From Streptomyces sp. NBC_01235 (GTDB lineage Bacteria; Actinomycetota; Actinomycetes; Streptomycetales; Streptomycetaceae), in NCBI RefSeq assembly GCF_035989285.1, contig NZ_CP108513.1:7874001-7938000 (forward strand): DNA of 64,000 bases, in the 5' to 3' direction. The stretch's first letter is position 1; each line of letters starts with the position of its first letter. This document shows, one piece after another, positions 1 through 8,483 of the stretch. A program made the position numbers and the translations under genes. A model generated the notes under the pieces. That model was given only the letters and a program-made list of their open reading frames with translations. It had not been told where the DNA came from and did no database searches.

Positions 1-276
1 CACGCGGCCGGGTGCCACCGCCCGGACCGGCGCGCCCGGCGGGGCCGCCAGATCGACGCCGCGGTGGCCGCGGGCGTACGGCGTGGCCGGGGGCTCCCAG
101 CCGCGTACCACCGCCGGGTGCGTGCCCACCGGCCAGCCCCGGCCGATCGCCGGGACGGGAGCCGGAGGGGGCGCGAGGGCTCGCGGTGGGGCCTGCGGGT
201 TCGCCCACGCCACGGACGCCACCATCGTGATCAACAGGAACAGCACCAGGCCGCCGAGGCATCGCTTCGCGTACAT
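1..276 (-). CDS. M23 family metallopeptidase, N-terminal part (cut by window edge)
   Basis: Read on the minus strand from ATG at 276; 92 codons are present before the window edge. Residues 7-25 are a hydrophobic signal-peptide-like run ending in VAWA. An Ala/Pro-rich linker follows, then [19 protein letters not shown], in which H71 and D75 form the H-x(3)-D zinc-binding motif of LytM/M23 endopeptidases. The family cleaves peptidoglycan cross-bridges outside the membrane; the remaining catalytic residues lie beyond the edge. An upstream in-frame ATG at 294 exists, but the 276 start has GGAACGG seven bases ahead of it and is preferred. It is transcribed away from rpsB. Confidence 0.75.
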   Translation of the reverse strand, partial: MYAKRCLGGLVLFLLITMVASVAWANPQAPPRALAPPPAPVPAIGRGWPVGTHPAVVRGWEPPATPYARGHRGVDLAAPPGAPVRAVAPGRV

Positions 277-557
277 GGGAGAACCGTTCCGCATCCCGCC
301 GGTCCCGACCCGGGCCTGTGGACTACTCACCGGTTGTGGACAGCGGCGTCACCCGGCGCCTCGCGGGTCCCGTACACTTCTTCTGGCGATCCGGGTCACC
401 GGGTCGACTTCGCACGCCCCGGTATCGGGGGCCGGCCCACGGTCGGTTCTCCGGTATCCGCGCCCCTCGGTCCTTCGTGGCTCGGCGCACTGCGGGCGTC
501 AGGCGCGGGAGCCGTCCGGCCCCCGCGGCACAACCGAGAAAAACAAGGAGAACGGCC
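277..557. promoter_or_regulatory. Divergent intergenic region and rpsB leader
   Basis: This gap separates the minus-strand peptidase from rpsB. A TACACT hexamer at 373-378 fits a vegetative -10 box, which would give rpsB a leader of about 170 nt. I could not find a convincing -35 at the right distance (GTCACC at 348-353 is the nearest). The ribosome site AAGGAG at 545-550 decides the rpsB start. No other gene is visible here. Confidence 0.3.
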
Positions 558-1514
558 ATGGCCGTCGTCACGATGCGGGAGCTGCTGGAAAGCGGCGTCC
601 ACTTCGGTCACCAGACCCGTCGCTGGAACCCGAAGATGAAGCGCTTCATCTTCACCGAGCGCAACGGCATCTACATCATCGACCTGCTCCAGTCGCTGTC
701 GTACATCGACCGCGCCTTCGAGTTCGTCAAGGAGACCGTCGCCCACGGCGGCACGGTCATGTTCGTCGGCACGAAGAAGCAGGCGCAGGAGGCCATCGCC
801 GAGCAGGCCACCCGCGTCGGCATGCCCTACGTCAACCAGCGCTGGCTGGGCGGCATGCTCACCAACTTCTCGACCGTCTACAAGCGTCTGCAGCGCCTCA
901 AGGAGCTCGAGCTCATCGACTTCGAGGACGTCGCCGCTTCGGGTCTGACCAAGAAGGAGCTCCTGGTCCTCTCGCGTGAGAAGGCCAAGCTCGAGAAGAC
1001 CCTCGGTGGTATCCGCGAGATGTCCAAGGTGCCCAGCGCCGTCTGGATCGTGGACACCAAGAAGGAGCACATCGCGGTCGGCGAGGCCCGGAAGCTCAAC
1101 ATCCCGGTCGTCGCCATCCTCGACACCAACTGCGACCCCGACGAGGTCGACTACAAGATCCCGGGCAACGACGACGCGATCCGCTCCGTCACCCTGCTCA
1201 CCCGCGTGATCGCCGACGCCGTCGCCGAGGGCCTCATCTCCCGTTCCCGTGTCGCCACCGGCGACAAGGGCGACAAGGCCGCCGGCGAGCCGCTGGCCGC
1301 GTGGGAGCGCGACCTGCTCGAGGGCGAGAAGAAGGCGGACTCCGACGAGGCCGCCGAGAAGCCGGCCGAGGCCGCTGCCGAGGCCCCGGCCGTCGAGGCC
1401 GAGGCTCCGGCCGTCGAGGCTGAGGCTCCGGCCGCCGAGGCCCCCGTCGCCGAGGCGCCCGCCGCCGAGGCCGCCCCCGTCGAGGCTCCGGCCGCCGAGG
1501 GCGAGCAGGCCTGA
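558..1514 (+). CDS. rpsB: 30S ribosomal protein S2
   Basis: This 318-residue protein is the small-subunit protein S2, which binds the 30S subunit and helps recruit S1-type proteins. The sequence opens [19 protein letters not shown] and carries the S2 signature around [20 protein letters not shown], matching the family end to end to about residue 250. The last ~50 residues are an Ala/Glu/Pro/Val-rich, low-complexity acidic tail with repeated [15 protein letters not shown] units, longer than in most bacteria but usual for streptomycetes. The start is set by AAGGAG eight bases upstream; longer upstream reading is GC-biased noise. It pairs with tsf downstream, the classical order. Confidence 0.98.
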   Translation: MAVVTMRELLESGVHFGHQTRRWNPKMKRFIFTERNGIYIIDLLQSLSYIDRAFEFVKETVAHGGTVMFVGTKKQAQEAIAEQATRVGMPYVNQRWLGGMLTNFSTVYKRLQRLKELELIDFEDVAASGLTKKELLVLSREKAKLEKTLGGIREMSKVPSAVWIVDTKKEHIAVGEARKLNIPVVAILDTNCDPDEVDYKIPGNDDAIRSVTLLTRVIADAVAEGLISRSRVATGDKGDKAAGEPLAAWERDLLEGEKKADSDEAAEKPAEAAAEAPAVEAEAPAVEAEAPAAEAPVAEAPAAEAAPVEAPAAEGEQA

Positions 1515-1525
1515 GTCAGGCCGTA

Positions 1526-1557
1526 GGCCGTGCGGTCGCCGTCGCGTCCGTACGGCC
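1526..1557 (+). terminator. Stem-loop after rpsB
   Basis: A 10-bp stem (1526-1535 with 1548-1557, one G-U pair) encloses a 12-nt loop just after the rpsB stop. There is no U-tract. In this gene pair it could attenuate or partly terminate transcription before tsf. Confidence 0.45.
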
Positions 1558-1669
1558 GTAGGGACGAAGTGACGGCGGGGGGCGTCGAATGCGCCGCCCG
1601 CCGTTCACCCACAGCCCCAGATCTTCGTAGATCTTCGAGACTTCGAACTCCGAGAGAGATTCACAGATC

Positions 1670-2506
1670 ATGGCGAACTACACCGCCGCCGACGTCAAGA
1701 AGCTCCGTGAGCTCACCGGCGCCGGCATGATGGACTGCAAGAAGGCGCTGGACGAGGCCGAGGGCAACGTCGAGAAGGCCGTCGAGGCGCTCCGTATCAA
1801 GGGCCAGAAGGGCGTCGCCAAGCGCGAGGGCCGCTCCGCCGAGAACGGCGCCGTGGTCTCCGTCATCGCCGACGACAACTCCTCCGGTGTCCTCGTCGAG
1901 CTGAAGTGCGAGACGGACTTCGTCGCCAAGGGTGACAAGTTCCAGGCCGTCGCCAGCGCGATCGCCGAGCACGTCGCCAAGACCTCCCCGGCCGACCTCG
2001 AGGCCCTGCTGGCCTCCGAGATCGAGGCCGGCAAGACCGTCCAGGCGTTCGTGGACGAGGCCAACGCCAACCTCGGCGAGAAGATCGTCCTGGACCGCTT
2101 CGCGCAGTACGCGGACGGCTTCGTGACCGCGTACATGCACCGCACGATGCCCGACCTGCCCCCGCAGATCGGTGTCCTCGTCGAGCTGGACAAGCCCAAC
2201 GCCGAGATCGCCAAGGGCGTCGCCCAGCACATCGCCGCCTTCGCGCCGAAGTACCTCTCCAAGGAGGACGTGCCGGCCGAGGTCGTCGAGTCCGAGCGTC
2301 GCGTCGCCGAGGAGACCACCCGCGCCGAGGGCAAGCCCGAGGCCGCCCTGCCGAAGATCGTCGAGGGTCGCCTCAACGGCTTCTTCAAGGACGCCACGCT
2401 GCTCGGCCAGCCGTTCGCGCTCGACAACAAGAAGTCCGTCCAGAAGGTCCTGGACGAGGCCGGTGTCACCCTGAAGCGCTTCACGCGCATCAAGGTCGGC
2501 ATCTGA
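1670..2506 (+). CDS. tsf: Translation elongation factor EF-Ts
   Basis: This 278-residue protein is the guanine-nucleotide exchange factor that recycles EF-Tu-GDP. The N-terminal UBA-like domain reads [19 protein letters not shown] (residues ~11-29), and the conserved core motif [14 protein letters not shown] lies at about residue 79. Length and order match the family completely. It is 155 nt downstream of rpsB with its own leader, so co-transcription is likely but partly uncoupled by the hairpin between them. Confidence 0.98.
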   Translation: MANYTAADVKKLRELTGAGMMDCKKALDEAEGNVEKAVEALRIKGQKGVAKREGRSAENGAVVSVIADDNSSGVLVELKCETDFVAKGDKFQAVASAIAEHVAKTSPADLEALLASEIEAGKTVQAFVDEANANLGEKIVLDRFAQYADGFVTAYMHRTMPDLPPQIGVLVELDKPNAEIAKGVAQHIAAFAPKYLSKEDVPAEVVESERRVAEETTRAEGKPEAALPKIVEGRLNGFFKDATLLGQPFALDNKKSVQKVLDEAGVTLKRFTRIKVGI

Positions 2507-2563
2507 GTCCGTGCCGCGATCGGCGCGTCGGCCCGATAGGGTCGAGCGCAGTCGTCCGGTACG

Positions 2564-2585
2564 CCGTCACGCGGGCGCGTGACGG
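2564..2585 (+). terminator. Stem-loop after tsf
   Basis: A perfect 9-bp stem CCGTCACGC/GCGTGACGG with a GGGC loop lies 58 nt after the tsf stop, flanked by an outer GTCGT/ACGAC pairing (2551-2555 with 2586-2590). It is very stable but has no U-tract, as is common for actinomycete terminators. Confidence 0.6.
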
Positions 2586-2601
2586 ACGACAGCAGATCTG
2601 A

Positions 2602-2661
2602 CGAGGAGGCCATTGCCGCGCATGGGATGCGAACGACACCCCACCGGCAATGGCCTCCTCG
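2602..2661 (+). promoter_or_regulatory. 17-bp perfect inverted repeat in the pyrH leader
   Basis: The arms cgaggaggccattgccg (2602-2618) and cggcaatggcctcctcg (2645-2661) are exact reverse complements around a 26-nt loop. The structure ends 24 nt before the pyrH ATG. The 5' arm holds an AGGAGG motif that the stem would hide, and the 3' arm holds an in-frame ATG (2650) with no ribosome site. This suggests leader-based control of pyrH or a second terminator; the function is inferred. Confidence 0.6.
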
Positions 2662-2685
2662 TATGTGCACCATGAGGAGAACGTC

Positions 2686-3444
2686 ATGACCACCAAGGCC
2701 CAGAAGAGCGACGACGGCAAAGTGAGCGGCCGGTTTCTGCTGAAGCTGTCCGGAGAGGCCTTCGCCGGTGGCGGCGGCCTGGGTGTCGACCCCGACGTGG
2801 TGCACAAGATCGCCCGCGAGATCGCGGCCGTGGTCCGGGACGGCGCCGAGATCGCGGTCGTCATCGGCGGCGGCAACTTCTTCCGCGGCGCCGAACTGCA
2901 GGTGCGCGGCATGGACCGCGCCCGCTCGGACTACATGGGCATGCTCGGCACCGTCATGAACTGCCTCGCCCTCCAGGACTTCCTGGAGAAGGAGGGCATC
3001 GACAGCCGCGTCCAGACCGCCATCACCATGGGCCAGGTCGCCGAGCCGTACATCCCGCTGCGTGCCGTGCGCCATCTGGAGAAGGGCCGCGTGGTCATCT
3101 TCGGCGCCGGCATGGGCATGCCGTACTTCTCCACCGACACCACCGCCGCGCAGCGCGCCCTGGAGATCGACGCCGAGGCGCTGCTGATGGGCAAGAACGG
3201 CGTGGACGGCGTCTACGACTCCGACCCGAAGACCAACCCGGCGGCGGTCAAGTTCGACGCCCTCGGTTACGGCGACGTCATCACCCGCGACCTGAAGGTC
3301 GCCGACGCCACCGCCGTCACGCTGTGCCGCGACAACAAGCTCCCGATCCTGGTCTTCGAGCTTCTGGCCGAGGGCAATATCGCTCGCGCCGTCAAGGGTG
3401 AGAAGATCGGCACGCTTGTGGGTGAGCAGGGCAGCCGGGCCTGA
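2686..3444 (+). CDS. pyrH: UMP kinase (uridylate kinase)
   Basis: This 252-residue amino-acid-kinase-fold enzyme phosphorylates UMP to UDP in pyrimidine nucleotide synthesis in the cytoplasm. [11 protein letters not shown] near residue 15 is the phosphate-binding start, GGGNFFRG follows at ~60, and [22 protein letters not shown] residues (here [16 protein letters not shown]) appear near 175, as in bacterial UMP kinases. I chose ATG 2686 because GAGGAG lies six bases upstream; an in-frame ATG at 2650 sits in a hairpin arm with no ribosome site. It lies between tsf and frr as in other streptomycetes. Confidence 0.97.
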   Translation: MTTKAQKSDDGKVSGRFLLKLSGEAFAGGGGLGVDPDVVHKIAREIAAVVRDGAEIAVVIGGGNFFRGAELQVRGMDRARSDYMGMLGTVMNCLALQDFLEKEGIDSRVQTAITMGQVAEPYIPLRAVRHLEKGRVVIFGAGMGMPYFSTDTTAAQRALEIDAEALLMGKNGVDGVYDSDPKTNPAAVKFDALGYGDVITRDLKVADATAVTLCRDNKLPILVFELLAEGNIARAVKGEKIGTLVGEQGSRA

Positions 3445-3452
3445 CAACACCT

Positions 3453-3473
3453 GACCGGGGACGGACCCTGGTC
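3453..3473 (+). terminator. Stem-loop between pyrH and frr
   Basis: An 8-bp stem GACCGGGG/CCCTGGTC (one G-U pair) with a 5-nt loop follows the pyrH stop by 8 nt. There is no U-tract; it may terminate or attenuate before frr. Confidence 0.45.
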
Positions 3474-3592
3474 GGGGGATGGACAATGTCCTGCCGGTCG
3501 GGAACCGTGCAGGAAGAAGACGCGACGCAGCCGGCCGCCGCCACCGACAGGGAACCGCAGCCGGGCCTACTCAAGACACGCAGGAGCAAGTG

Positions 3593-4150
3593 GTGATCGA
3601 AGAGACCCTCCTCGAGGCCGAGGAGAAGATGGAGAAGGCCGTCGTGGTCGCCAAGGAGGACTTCGCCGCGATCCGCACCGGCCGTGCGCACCCGGCGATG
3701 TTCAACAAGATCGTGGCCGACTACTACGGCGCGCCGACGCCGATCAACCAGCTGGCTTCGTTCTCCGTTCCGGAGCCGCGCATGGCGGTCGTGACCCCGT
3801 TCGACAAGAGCGCGCTGCGCAACATCGAGCAGGCGATCCGCGATTCCGACCTGGGCGTCAACCCGAGCAACGACGGCAACATCATCCGAGTGGTGTTCCC
3901 CGAGCTCACCGAGGAGCGCCGCCGCGACTACATCAAGGTCGCCAAGGGCAAGGGCGAGGACGCCAAGGTGTCCATCCGCGCGGTCCGTCGCAAGGCCAAG
4001 GACGCGATCGACAAGCTCGTCAAGGACGGCGAGGTCGGCGAGGACGAGGGCCGCCGTGCGGAGAAGGAGCTCGACGACACCACCGCGAAGTACGTCGCCC
4101 AGGTGGACGAGCTCCTCAAGCACAAGGAAGCGGAGCTGCTCGAGGTCTGA
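3593..4150 (+). CDS. frr: Ribosome recycling factor
   Basis: This 185-residue protein splits the post-termination ribosome together with EF-G. The sequence matches RRF throughout: [18 protein letters not shown], then the [13 protein letters not shown] motif and the C-terminal helix ending [10 protein letters not shown]. The start is GTG at 3593, set by CAGGAG six bases upstream; the upstream in-frame codons back to 3479 are Arg/Gly-rich noise. Its stop codon overlaps the cdsA ATG by one base, so the two are translationally coupled. Confidence 0.97.
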   Translation: MIEETLLEAEEKMEKAVVVAKEDFAAIRTGRAHPAMFNKIVADYYGAPTPINQLASFSVPEPRMAVVTPFDKSALRNIEQAIRDSDLGVNPSNDGNIIRVVFPELTEERRRDYIKVAKGKGEDAKVSIRAVRRKAKDAIDKLVKDGEVGEDEGRRAEKELDDTTAKYVAQVDELLKHKEAELLEV

Positions 4151-5331
4151 TGAACGACTCTTCCTGGGGCTCACCGCCACACGCCGGGTCGCGGGCCGGG
4201 TACTGGGGGCCCGTCGACCAGGGGCCTGCCCAGGGGGCCGCCCCGGCGGTTCCCGCGTACGATGCGCCTGAGGCGCAGCAGACTCGCCCCATGCCCATCG
4301 TCCCCGACGTACCCGCACACGGCGGTAACCAGGATGACGACCGGGGGGCCGCTCGGCTGGGCGGCCCCTTGTTCCGAGACGAGAACTTCGGCGGCGCCGC
4401 CCACGCCGGCGCCGCCTACGGTGACGACACCCCGTCGGCACAGCCCTCTGCGGCAGTGCCGCAGAATCCGGAGCCCATGCCCGACGCCCCTCACCCGGCG
4501 CCCGCACCGCAGAAGAAGAGTGCGGGCCGAGACCTGGGCTCGGCCATAGGGGTCGGGGTCGGGCTCGGTGCGGTGATCGTCGCGTCGCTGTTCGTCGTCA
4601 AGGCCGTGTTCGTCGGCGTGATAGCAGTCGCCGTCGTCGTGGGTCTGTGGGAGCTGACCAGCAGGCTTCAGGAGCGCAAGGGCATCAAGGCGCCGCTCGT
4701 GCCGCTCGCGGTCGGCGGTGCGGCGATGGTCGTCGCCGGATACGTCCGGGGTCCCGAGGGAGCCTGGGTCGCCATGGCCCTCACCGCGCTGGCGGTGCTG
4801 GTCTGGCGGATGACGGAACCGCCCGAGGGCTACCTCAGGGACGTCACGGCCGGTGTCTTCGCCGCCTTCTACGTTCCGTTCCTGGCCACGTTCGTCGCCC
4901 TGATGCTCACCGCCGACGACGGGGCGTTCCGCGTCATGACGTTCCTGCTGCTGACGGTCGTCAGCGACACGGGCGCGTACGCCGTCGGCTGGCGCTTCGG
5001 CAGGACCAAGCTCGCCCCGCGCATCAGTCCCGGCAAGACCCGCGAGGGTCTGCTCGGCGCGGTGTCGTTCGCGATGGTCGTCGGCGCGTTGTGCATGCAG
5101 TTCCTGATCGACGACGGCACCTGGTGGCAGGGCCTGGTGCTCGGCTTCGCCGTCGCGGCCAGCGCCACGCTCGGCGACCTCGGCGAGTCCATGATCAAGC
5201 GGGACCTGGGCATCAAGGACATGGGCACGCTGCTCCCCGGTCACGGCGGCATCATGGACCGGCTGGACTCCTTGCTGCCCACGGCTCCGGTGGTGTGGCT
5301 GCTGCTCGTGCTGTTCGTGGGTTCCGGCTGA
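4150..5331 (+). CDS. cdsA: Phosphatidate cytidylyltransferase (CDP-diglyceride synthase)
   Basis: This membrane enzyme makes CDP-diacylglycerol from phosphatidate and CTP, the branch point of phospholipid synthesis. The 393 residues comprise a ~115-residue Pro/Ala-rich cytoplasmic extension and then about eight hydrophobic segments. The family signature SMIKRDLGIKDMGTLLPGHG, continuing GIMDRLDS, lies at about residues 343-370 with its catalytic Asp pairs intact. The long disordered N terminus is typical of streptomycete homologues. Its start overlaps the frr stop (TGATG). Confidence 0.95.
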   Translation: MNDSSWGSPPHAGSRAGYWGPVDQGPAQGAAPAVPAYDAPEAQQTRPMPIVPDVPAHGGNQDDDRGAARLGGPLFRDENFGGAAHAGAAYGDDTPSAQPSAAVPQNPEPMPDAPHPAPAPQKKSAGRDLGSAIGVGVGLGAVIVASLFVVKAVFVGVIAVAVVVGLWELTSRLQERKGIKAPLVPLAVGGAAMVVAGYVRGPEGAWVAMALTALAVLVWRMTEPPEGYLRDVTAGVFAAFYVPFLATFVALMLTADDGAFRVMTFLLLTVVSDTGAYAVGWRFGRTKLAPRISPGKTREGLLGAVSFAMVVGALCMQFLIDDGTWWQGLVLGFAVAASATLGDLGESMIKRDLGIKDMGTLLPGHGGIMDRLDSLLPTAPVVWLLLVLFVGSG

Positions 5332-5353
5332 CCCACCGGCGTCCTCGGCTCGT

Positions 5354-5390
5354 GCGGGCCCCCGTCCTGATCTCCAGGGCGGGGGCCCGC
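5354..5390 (+). terminator. Strong stem-loop terminator after cdsA
   Basis: A 15-bp stem (5354-5368 with 5376-5390, one G-U pair) with a 7-nt loop begins 22 nt after the cdsA stop. It is the most stable hairpin of this region and likely ends the frr-cdsA transcript. Confidence 0.75.
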
Positions 5391-5472
5391 TGCCGTGGCC
5401 TCCGGGGCGGCAGAGTGGGACGATTCTGGTGAAGGCTCTCAGGGGGGATCTCCCTGGAAGGGGGCGGGCTTC

Positions 5473-5922
5473 ATGTCCGACTTCCGTGAATCGATCGACG
5501 TCGACTGCAGCCCCGAGGACGTCTGGGCGTATGTCATCGACCCGTCCCACCTGCCGGAGTGGCAGCAGAGCGCGGTCTCGGCGGAGCCGCTCGACCCCGG
5601 TCCGGTACACGTCGGCTCCCGGGTGCGGATCACCCGGCACGTCGGCCGCCGGGACGTGCCGATGACCATGGAGTACACCGAGTACGACCCACCGCACGCC
5701 TGGGGCCTGCAGGGCGTCGACGGACCCATCCGCGGCCGCGTGCACGGCGAGATCACCCCGCTCGACGACGGCCGCCGCTCCCGCGTGACCATGGACCTCG
5801 ACTTCGAGGGCAAGGGCATCGGCAAGGTCCTCCTCCCCCTCATCGTCCGCCCCCAGGTCCGCAAGGAGCTGCCGAACAACGAGCGGCTGCTGAAGGACCA
5901 CCTGGAGCACAGGTCGGCGTAG
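5473..5922 (+). CDS. SRPBCC family protein
   Basis: This 149-residue protein has the START/polyketide-cyclase-like pattern: an opening MSDFRESIDVDCSPEDVWAY, a central VRITRHVG...MTMEYTEYDPP and a C-terminal amphipathic helix. The fold binds hydrophobic ligands; no ligand can be read from the sequence. ATG 5473 is preceded by GGAAGGGGGCGGG; the longer upstream frame from 5395 is poor coding sequence. It stands alone after the cdsA terminator. Confidence 0.75.
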   Translation: MSDFRESIDVDCSPEDVWAYVIDPSHLPEWQQSAVSAEPLDPGPVHVGSRVRITRHVGRRDVPMTMEYTEYDPPHAWGLQGVDGPIRGRVHGEITPLDDGRRSRVTMDLDFEGKGIGKVLLPLIVRPQVRKELPNNERLLKDHLEHRSA

Positions 5923-6046
5923 ACCGGCTGACCAGCCCGTCTGCCACTTTCGCGTCCCTTGCCTCGCACGTCGCACCGATCACCCACAGGCGCCGGACAG
6001 CCGTTACCGTCGGCCCTCGGATGTCGGGCATCGCGAGGGGGCGGGC

Positions 6047-7054
6047 ATGACCTGTGACGGGGTGGAGCGGCAGTTCGAGTTCGCGCCCATGACGAGGCAG
6101 GAGCGGGAGAACTGTGCTCTCCACCTGCTGCGAACGGCTCGCGACGCCGCCGGTCTCCTCGATGACCCGCGGAAGTCGGACGAGCTGGAGCGGAAGGTGA
6201 GCGAACTGTGGGCGGCGGCCGCCGGGCTGCTGCCGGAGCTGGCGGAGCTGGCGGAGCTGCCCGGCCCCGTTTCCCTCGACACCGCCCACCAGAGGGACCT
6301 CATCGGGAGCGCAGGCGAACTGGCGGTCCTCCTGCGTGCCTACAACTGGGCCGACGAGGACCTCACCCCGGGGGCTGTGCAGAGGGCCGTCGCGACCGAG
6401 AACGTCGGGGAGAGGGGCGCGGCCGACGGTTTCGACGCCCTGGGCAAACTCGTCCTGCCGACGGCCTCTGCGGAGGGGTGGGCGGCCGAACTCACCACAA
6501 GGGCTGCGGAGGGGAACGAGACGCTGGAGAGGGCGGTCAAGCTCGGCAAATACTTCCTGCACCCCACGCCCCTGCTCATCCTGGACGACCTGACGAAGAT
6601 CGTCGGCCAGGCGGTGCACTCCCTGAACGTCGAAAAACTGCTCACCTGCGTGAACGACCTCGGCGCGACCTTGGAGTCCGGTTGCCTCCTCGACGTGCTG
6701 GGACTGGGGCCGGGGGATGTGTGGGGCCCGGACGATCCGAGGGGGCCGGACGGGCCGGAGGAGCCGGACGGGCCGGACGGGCCGGACGGCTTCAACGGGC
6801 CGGATGAGTCGGATGGTTGGGACGGGCCGCATGGACCGGATGGTTGGGACGGGCCGCATGGACCGGATGGTTGGGACGGGCCGCATGGACCGGATGGTTG
6901 GGACGGGCCGCATGGACCGGATGGTTGGGACGGGCCGAGCGGGCCGGACGGTTGGAGCAGACCGAGCGGGCCGGGCGGCTTGAACGGGCCGGACGACGTG
7001 AACGGGGCGGAATGGCCGGATGACCTGCACGGGCCGGACGAGCCGACTGTCTGA
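6047..7054 (+). CDS. Unknown protein with collagen-like C-terminal repeats
   Basis: I do not recognise this 335-residue protein. Residues 1-225 look like a helical soluble domain (LERKVSELWAAAAGLLPEL, then a Leu-rich stretch LLILDDLTKIVGQAV). From residue ~228 the chain turns into Gly-Pro-Asp-rich sequence, including five copies of DGWDGPHGP (last copy DGWDGPSGP) encoded by a 27-nt tandem repeat. No signal peptide or membrane segment is present, so it is probably cytoplasmic. ATG 6047 follows GAGGGGGCGGGC. It is the last chromosomal gene before the island that split rlmN. The repeat also gives long minus-strand reading frames, which I judge to be shadows. Confidence 0.65.
   Translation: MTCDGVERQFEFAPMTRQERENCALHLLRTARDAAGLLDDPRKSDELERKVSELWAAAAGLLPELAELAELPGPVSLDTAHQRDLIGSAGELAVLLRAYNWADEDLTPGAVQRAVATENVGERGAADGFDALGKLVLPTASAEGWAAELTTRAAEGNETLERAVKLGKYFLHPTPLLILDDLTKIVGQAVHSLNVEKLLTCVNDLGATLESGCLLDVLGLGPGDVWGPDDPRGPDGPEEPDGPDGPDGFNGPDESDGWDGPHGPDGWDGPHGPDGWDGPHGPDGWDGPHGPDGWDGPSGPDGWSRPSGPGGLNGPDDVNGAEWPDDLHGPDEPTV
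6812..6946 (+). repeat. 27-nt tandem repeat, five copies
   Basis: Units start at 6812, 6839, 6866, 6893 and 6920. The first four are identical and the fifth changes His to Ser. Identity at silent positions implies recent expansion. Copy number probably varies among strains. Confidence 0.9.
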
Positions 7055-7145
7055 TCCCGGCGCCGGTCTGCGGGGACGAATACGAGACCCGGGCGGTTTT
7101 CCGCAGCCCAGGTCACTCGATTCGATCTGCGACACTGGTATGGCC

Positions 7146-7217
7146 ATGCCTAAGCCCGGAGAACTGATGTGCTCCGGGCACGAAAGAGCCCCCCACCAGC
7201 GATGTTGTCGCCAGTAG
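7146..7217 (+). pseudogene. Displaced 5' end of rlmN at the left island junction
   Basis: ATG 7146 begins MPKPGEL, the same N terminus as rlmN (MPAPGELTF at 13292), preceded by matching upstream bases (GATCTGCGACACTGG versus GATCTGCCACACTGG, same spacing to ATG). After CCCGGAGAACT the reading departs and stops at 7217. I read this as the original chromosomal start of rlmN, cut off by insertion of the island. Confidence 0.8.
7155..7165 (+). other. Left attachment site core (attL)
   Basis: CCCGGAGAACT is shared with 13301-13311. It lies inside codons 4-7 of the displaced rlmN start. Crossover somewhere in these 11 bases would rebuild an uninterrupted rlmN. Confidence 0.75.
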
Positions 7218-7218
7218 G

Positions 7219-7272
7219 GGGCCGTCTTATGCCCGGTGGGCCGTCCCTGGGCCGTCACGGCTCCTGGGCCGT
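7219..7272. repeat. GGGCCGT repeats next to attL (probable integrase arm sites)
   Basis: GGGCCGT occurs at 7219, 7238, 7249 and 7266. The 18-bp block gggccgtccctgggccgt at 7238-7255 recurs in the same orientation at 13175-13192. In the excised circle both blocks would flank the crossover core, as arm-type integrase sites do. Confidence 0.55.
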
Positions 7273-8430
7273 GTCGAAGACACCATCCAGGGCACGGCGG
7301 GCACGCTCGCTGCTGCTGGGCATCAGGTGGGCGTATACCCGCAGCGTCATCGCCGGATCAGAGTGCCCGAGGTATTCGCTCACGGCCTTGATGCTCTCGC
7401 CCGCGTCCAGGAGGACCGAGGCGTAGAAGTGGCGAAGGGCGTGCATTCCGTGCTGCCGTGCGGAGGCGTACGGCTTGCCGGGTGCAGGAGTCGGAATAAG
7501 GCCGGCGGCCGCAAGAGCAGGCTTCCACTCCTGGATGTTGAAGTTGCTTCGCCAGACGATCCCGTCGGCTGTGTTGGTGAAGATCAGGCGCCGCTCGGTG
7601 AGCGGGCCGTCCGGCCGGATCCACGGCAGCTTGATTGCCACGGGCGGGTGACTCTTCATGTGCCGACGCAATGCCGAGGCCACCGAGGACGGCAGCGGTA
7701 CGTCCCGCTCCTTGTTGCCCTTGGGCGGAGCGAAGACCGCGACGCCCCGGATCAGTTTGACCTGAGTGGTGACCCGAAGGATGTCGCTGCCGAGCTGCAA
7801 GGTGTCTTCGGCCAGGCCGATGATCTCGCCCTGACGGAGACCGCAGCCGCTCCCGACATCGACCATGGCTTGGTAGCGCTCGGGCAGGGCATCGCGGACC
7901 GTACGCACCTGAGAGGGGAGCCAGGGCACGACTCGGGCGGAGGAGGCGGCGGGCGGGCGGACCGACGCAGCCGAGCACGGATTCCGGGTGAGGTGGCCGT
8001 CATCCACGGCGGCCGAGAGCACCGCGCGGACGTTGGCGTAGATATTGCGGGCGTAAGTGCCGCCGATCGAGTCGTTCTCCAGGTCGCGCACGAACTCGCG
8101 GATGTGGACCGGGCGGAAGGACCCGAGCGGACGCGCCCCGATTCGAGGGAAGGCGTGCAGACGAAGACGGGTTTCCGCTCCGATGCGTGTGTTCAGGTCG
8201 GTCGTCTGCCCAGCGAGCCAGCGTTCCGCGTACTGCTGGAAGGTCGTACGGGCGGCCCTGGGGTCGACGTACTGACCACGGGACATGTCGGCAGCAGTCT
8301 CGGCCAACCACTCTTCCGCCCGCCGCTTCTGACGGTCTGGAAAGGATCGGCTCTTCTCGGTGCCGTCCGGACCGACGTACCGGGCCCGGTAGCGGAGCCC
8401 ATTGCCGTAGCGGTCGGTCTTGACCTTCAC
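7255..8430 (-). CDS. Tyrosine site-specific recombinase (integrase)
   Basis: This 391-residue protein would integrate and excise the island. It has an N-terminal AP2-like arm-binding part (RARYVGPDGTEKSRSF), a SAM-like core-binding domain (~60-150) and a catalytic domain with R199 (GLRQGE), H330-x-x-R333 (HALRHFY), H356 (LGHSD) and the nucleophile Y366 (LRVYAHL), so it looks active. GTG 8430 is the first usable start, yet the codons just upstream read HNRWYKSVPGPDGKP, which resembles the conserved beginning of this integrase type; no start codon precedes them before a stop. The N terminus may be truncated. Confidence 0.93.
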   Translation of the reverse strand: MKVKTDRYGNGLRYRARYVGPDGTEKSRSFPDRQKRRAEEWLAETAADMSRGQYVDPRAARTTFQQYAERWLAGQTTDLNTRIGAETRLRLHAFPRIGARPLGSFRPVHIREFVRDLENDSIGGTYARNIYANVRAVLSAAVDDGHLTRNPCSAASVRPPAASSARVVPWLPSQVRTVRDALPERYQAMVDVGSGCGLRQGEIIGLAEDTLQLGSDILRVTTQVKLIRGVAVFAPPKGNKERDVPLPSSVASALRRHMKSHPPVAIKLPWIRPDGPLTERRLIFTNTADGIVWRSNFNIQEWKPALAAAGLIPTPAPGKPYASARQHGMHALRHFYASVLLDAGESIKAVSEYLGHSDPAMTLRVYAHLMPSSSERARRALDGVFDTAQEP

Positions 8431-8483
8431 CGGCTTGCCGTCTGGGCCGGGAACGCTCTTGTACCAGCGGTTGTGGCTGGGGC

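Noticed and set aside
5442..5472. G-rich stretch before the SRPBCC gene as a fifth palindromic repeat copy
   Set aside because: It has two G tracts but lacks the CGAAG centre and the paired C tract of copies A-D.
5840..7258. 472-codon minus-strand frame with RPVPTIRSM repeats
   Set aside because: It is the antisense reading of the 27-nt repeat gene; the plus-strand gene has a good ribosome site and a coherent N-terminal domain.
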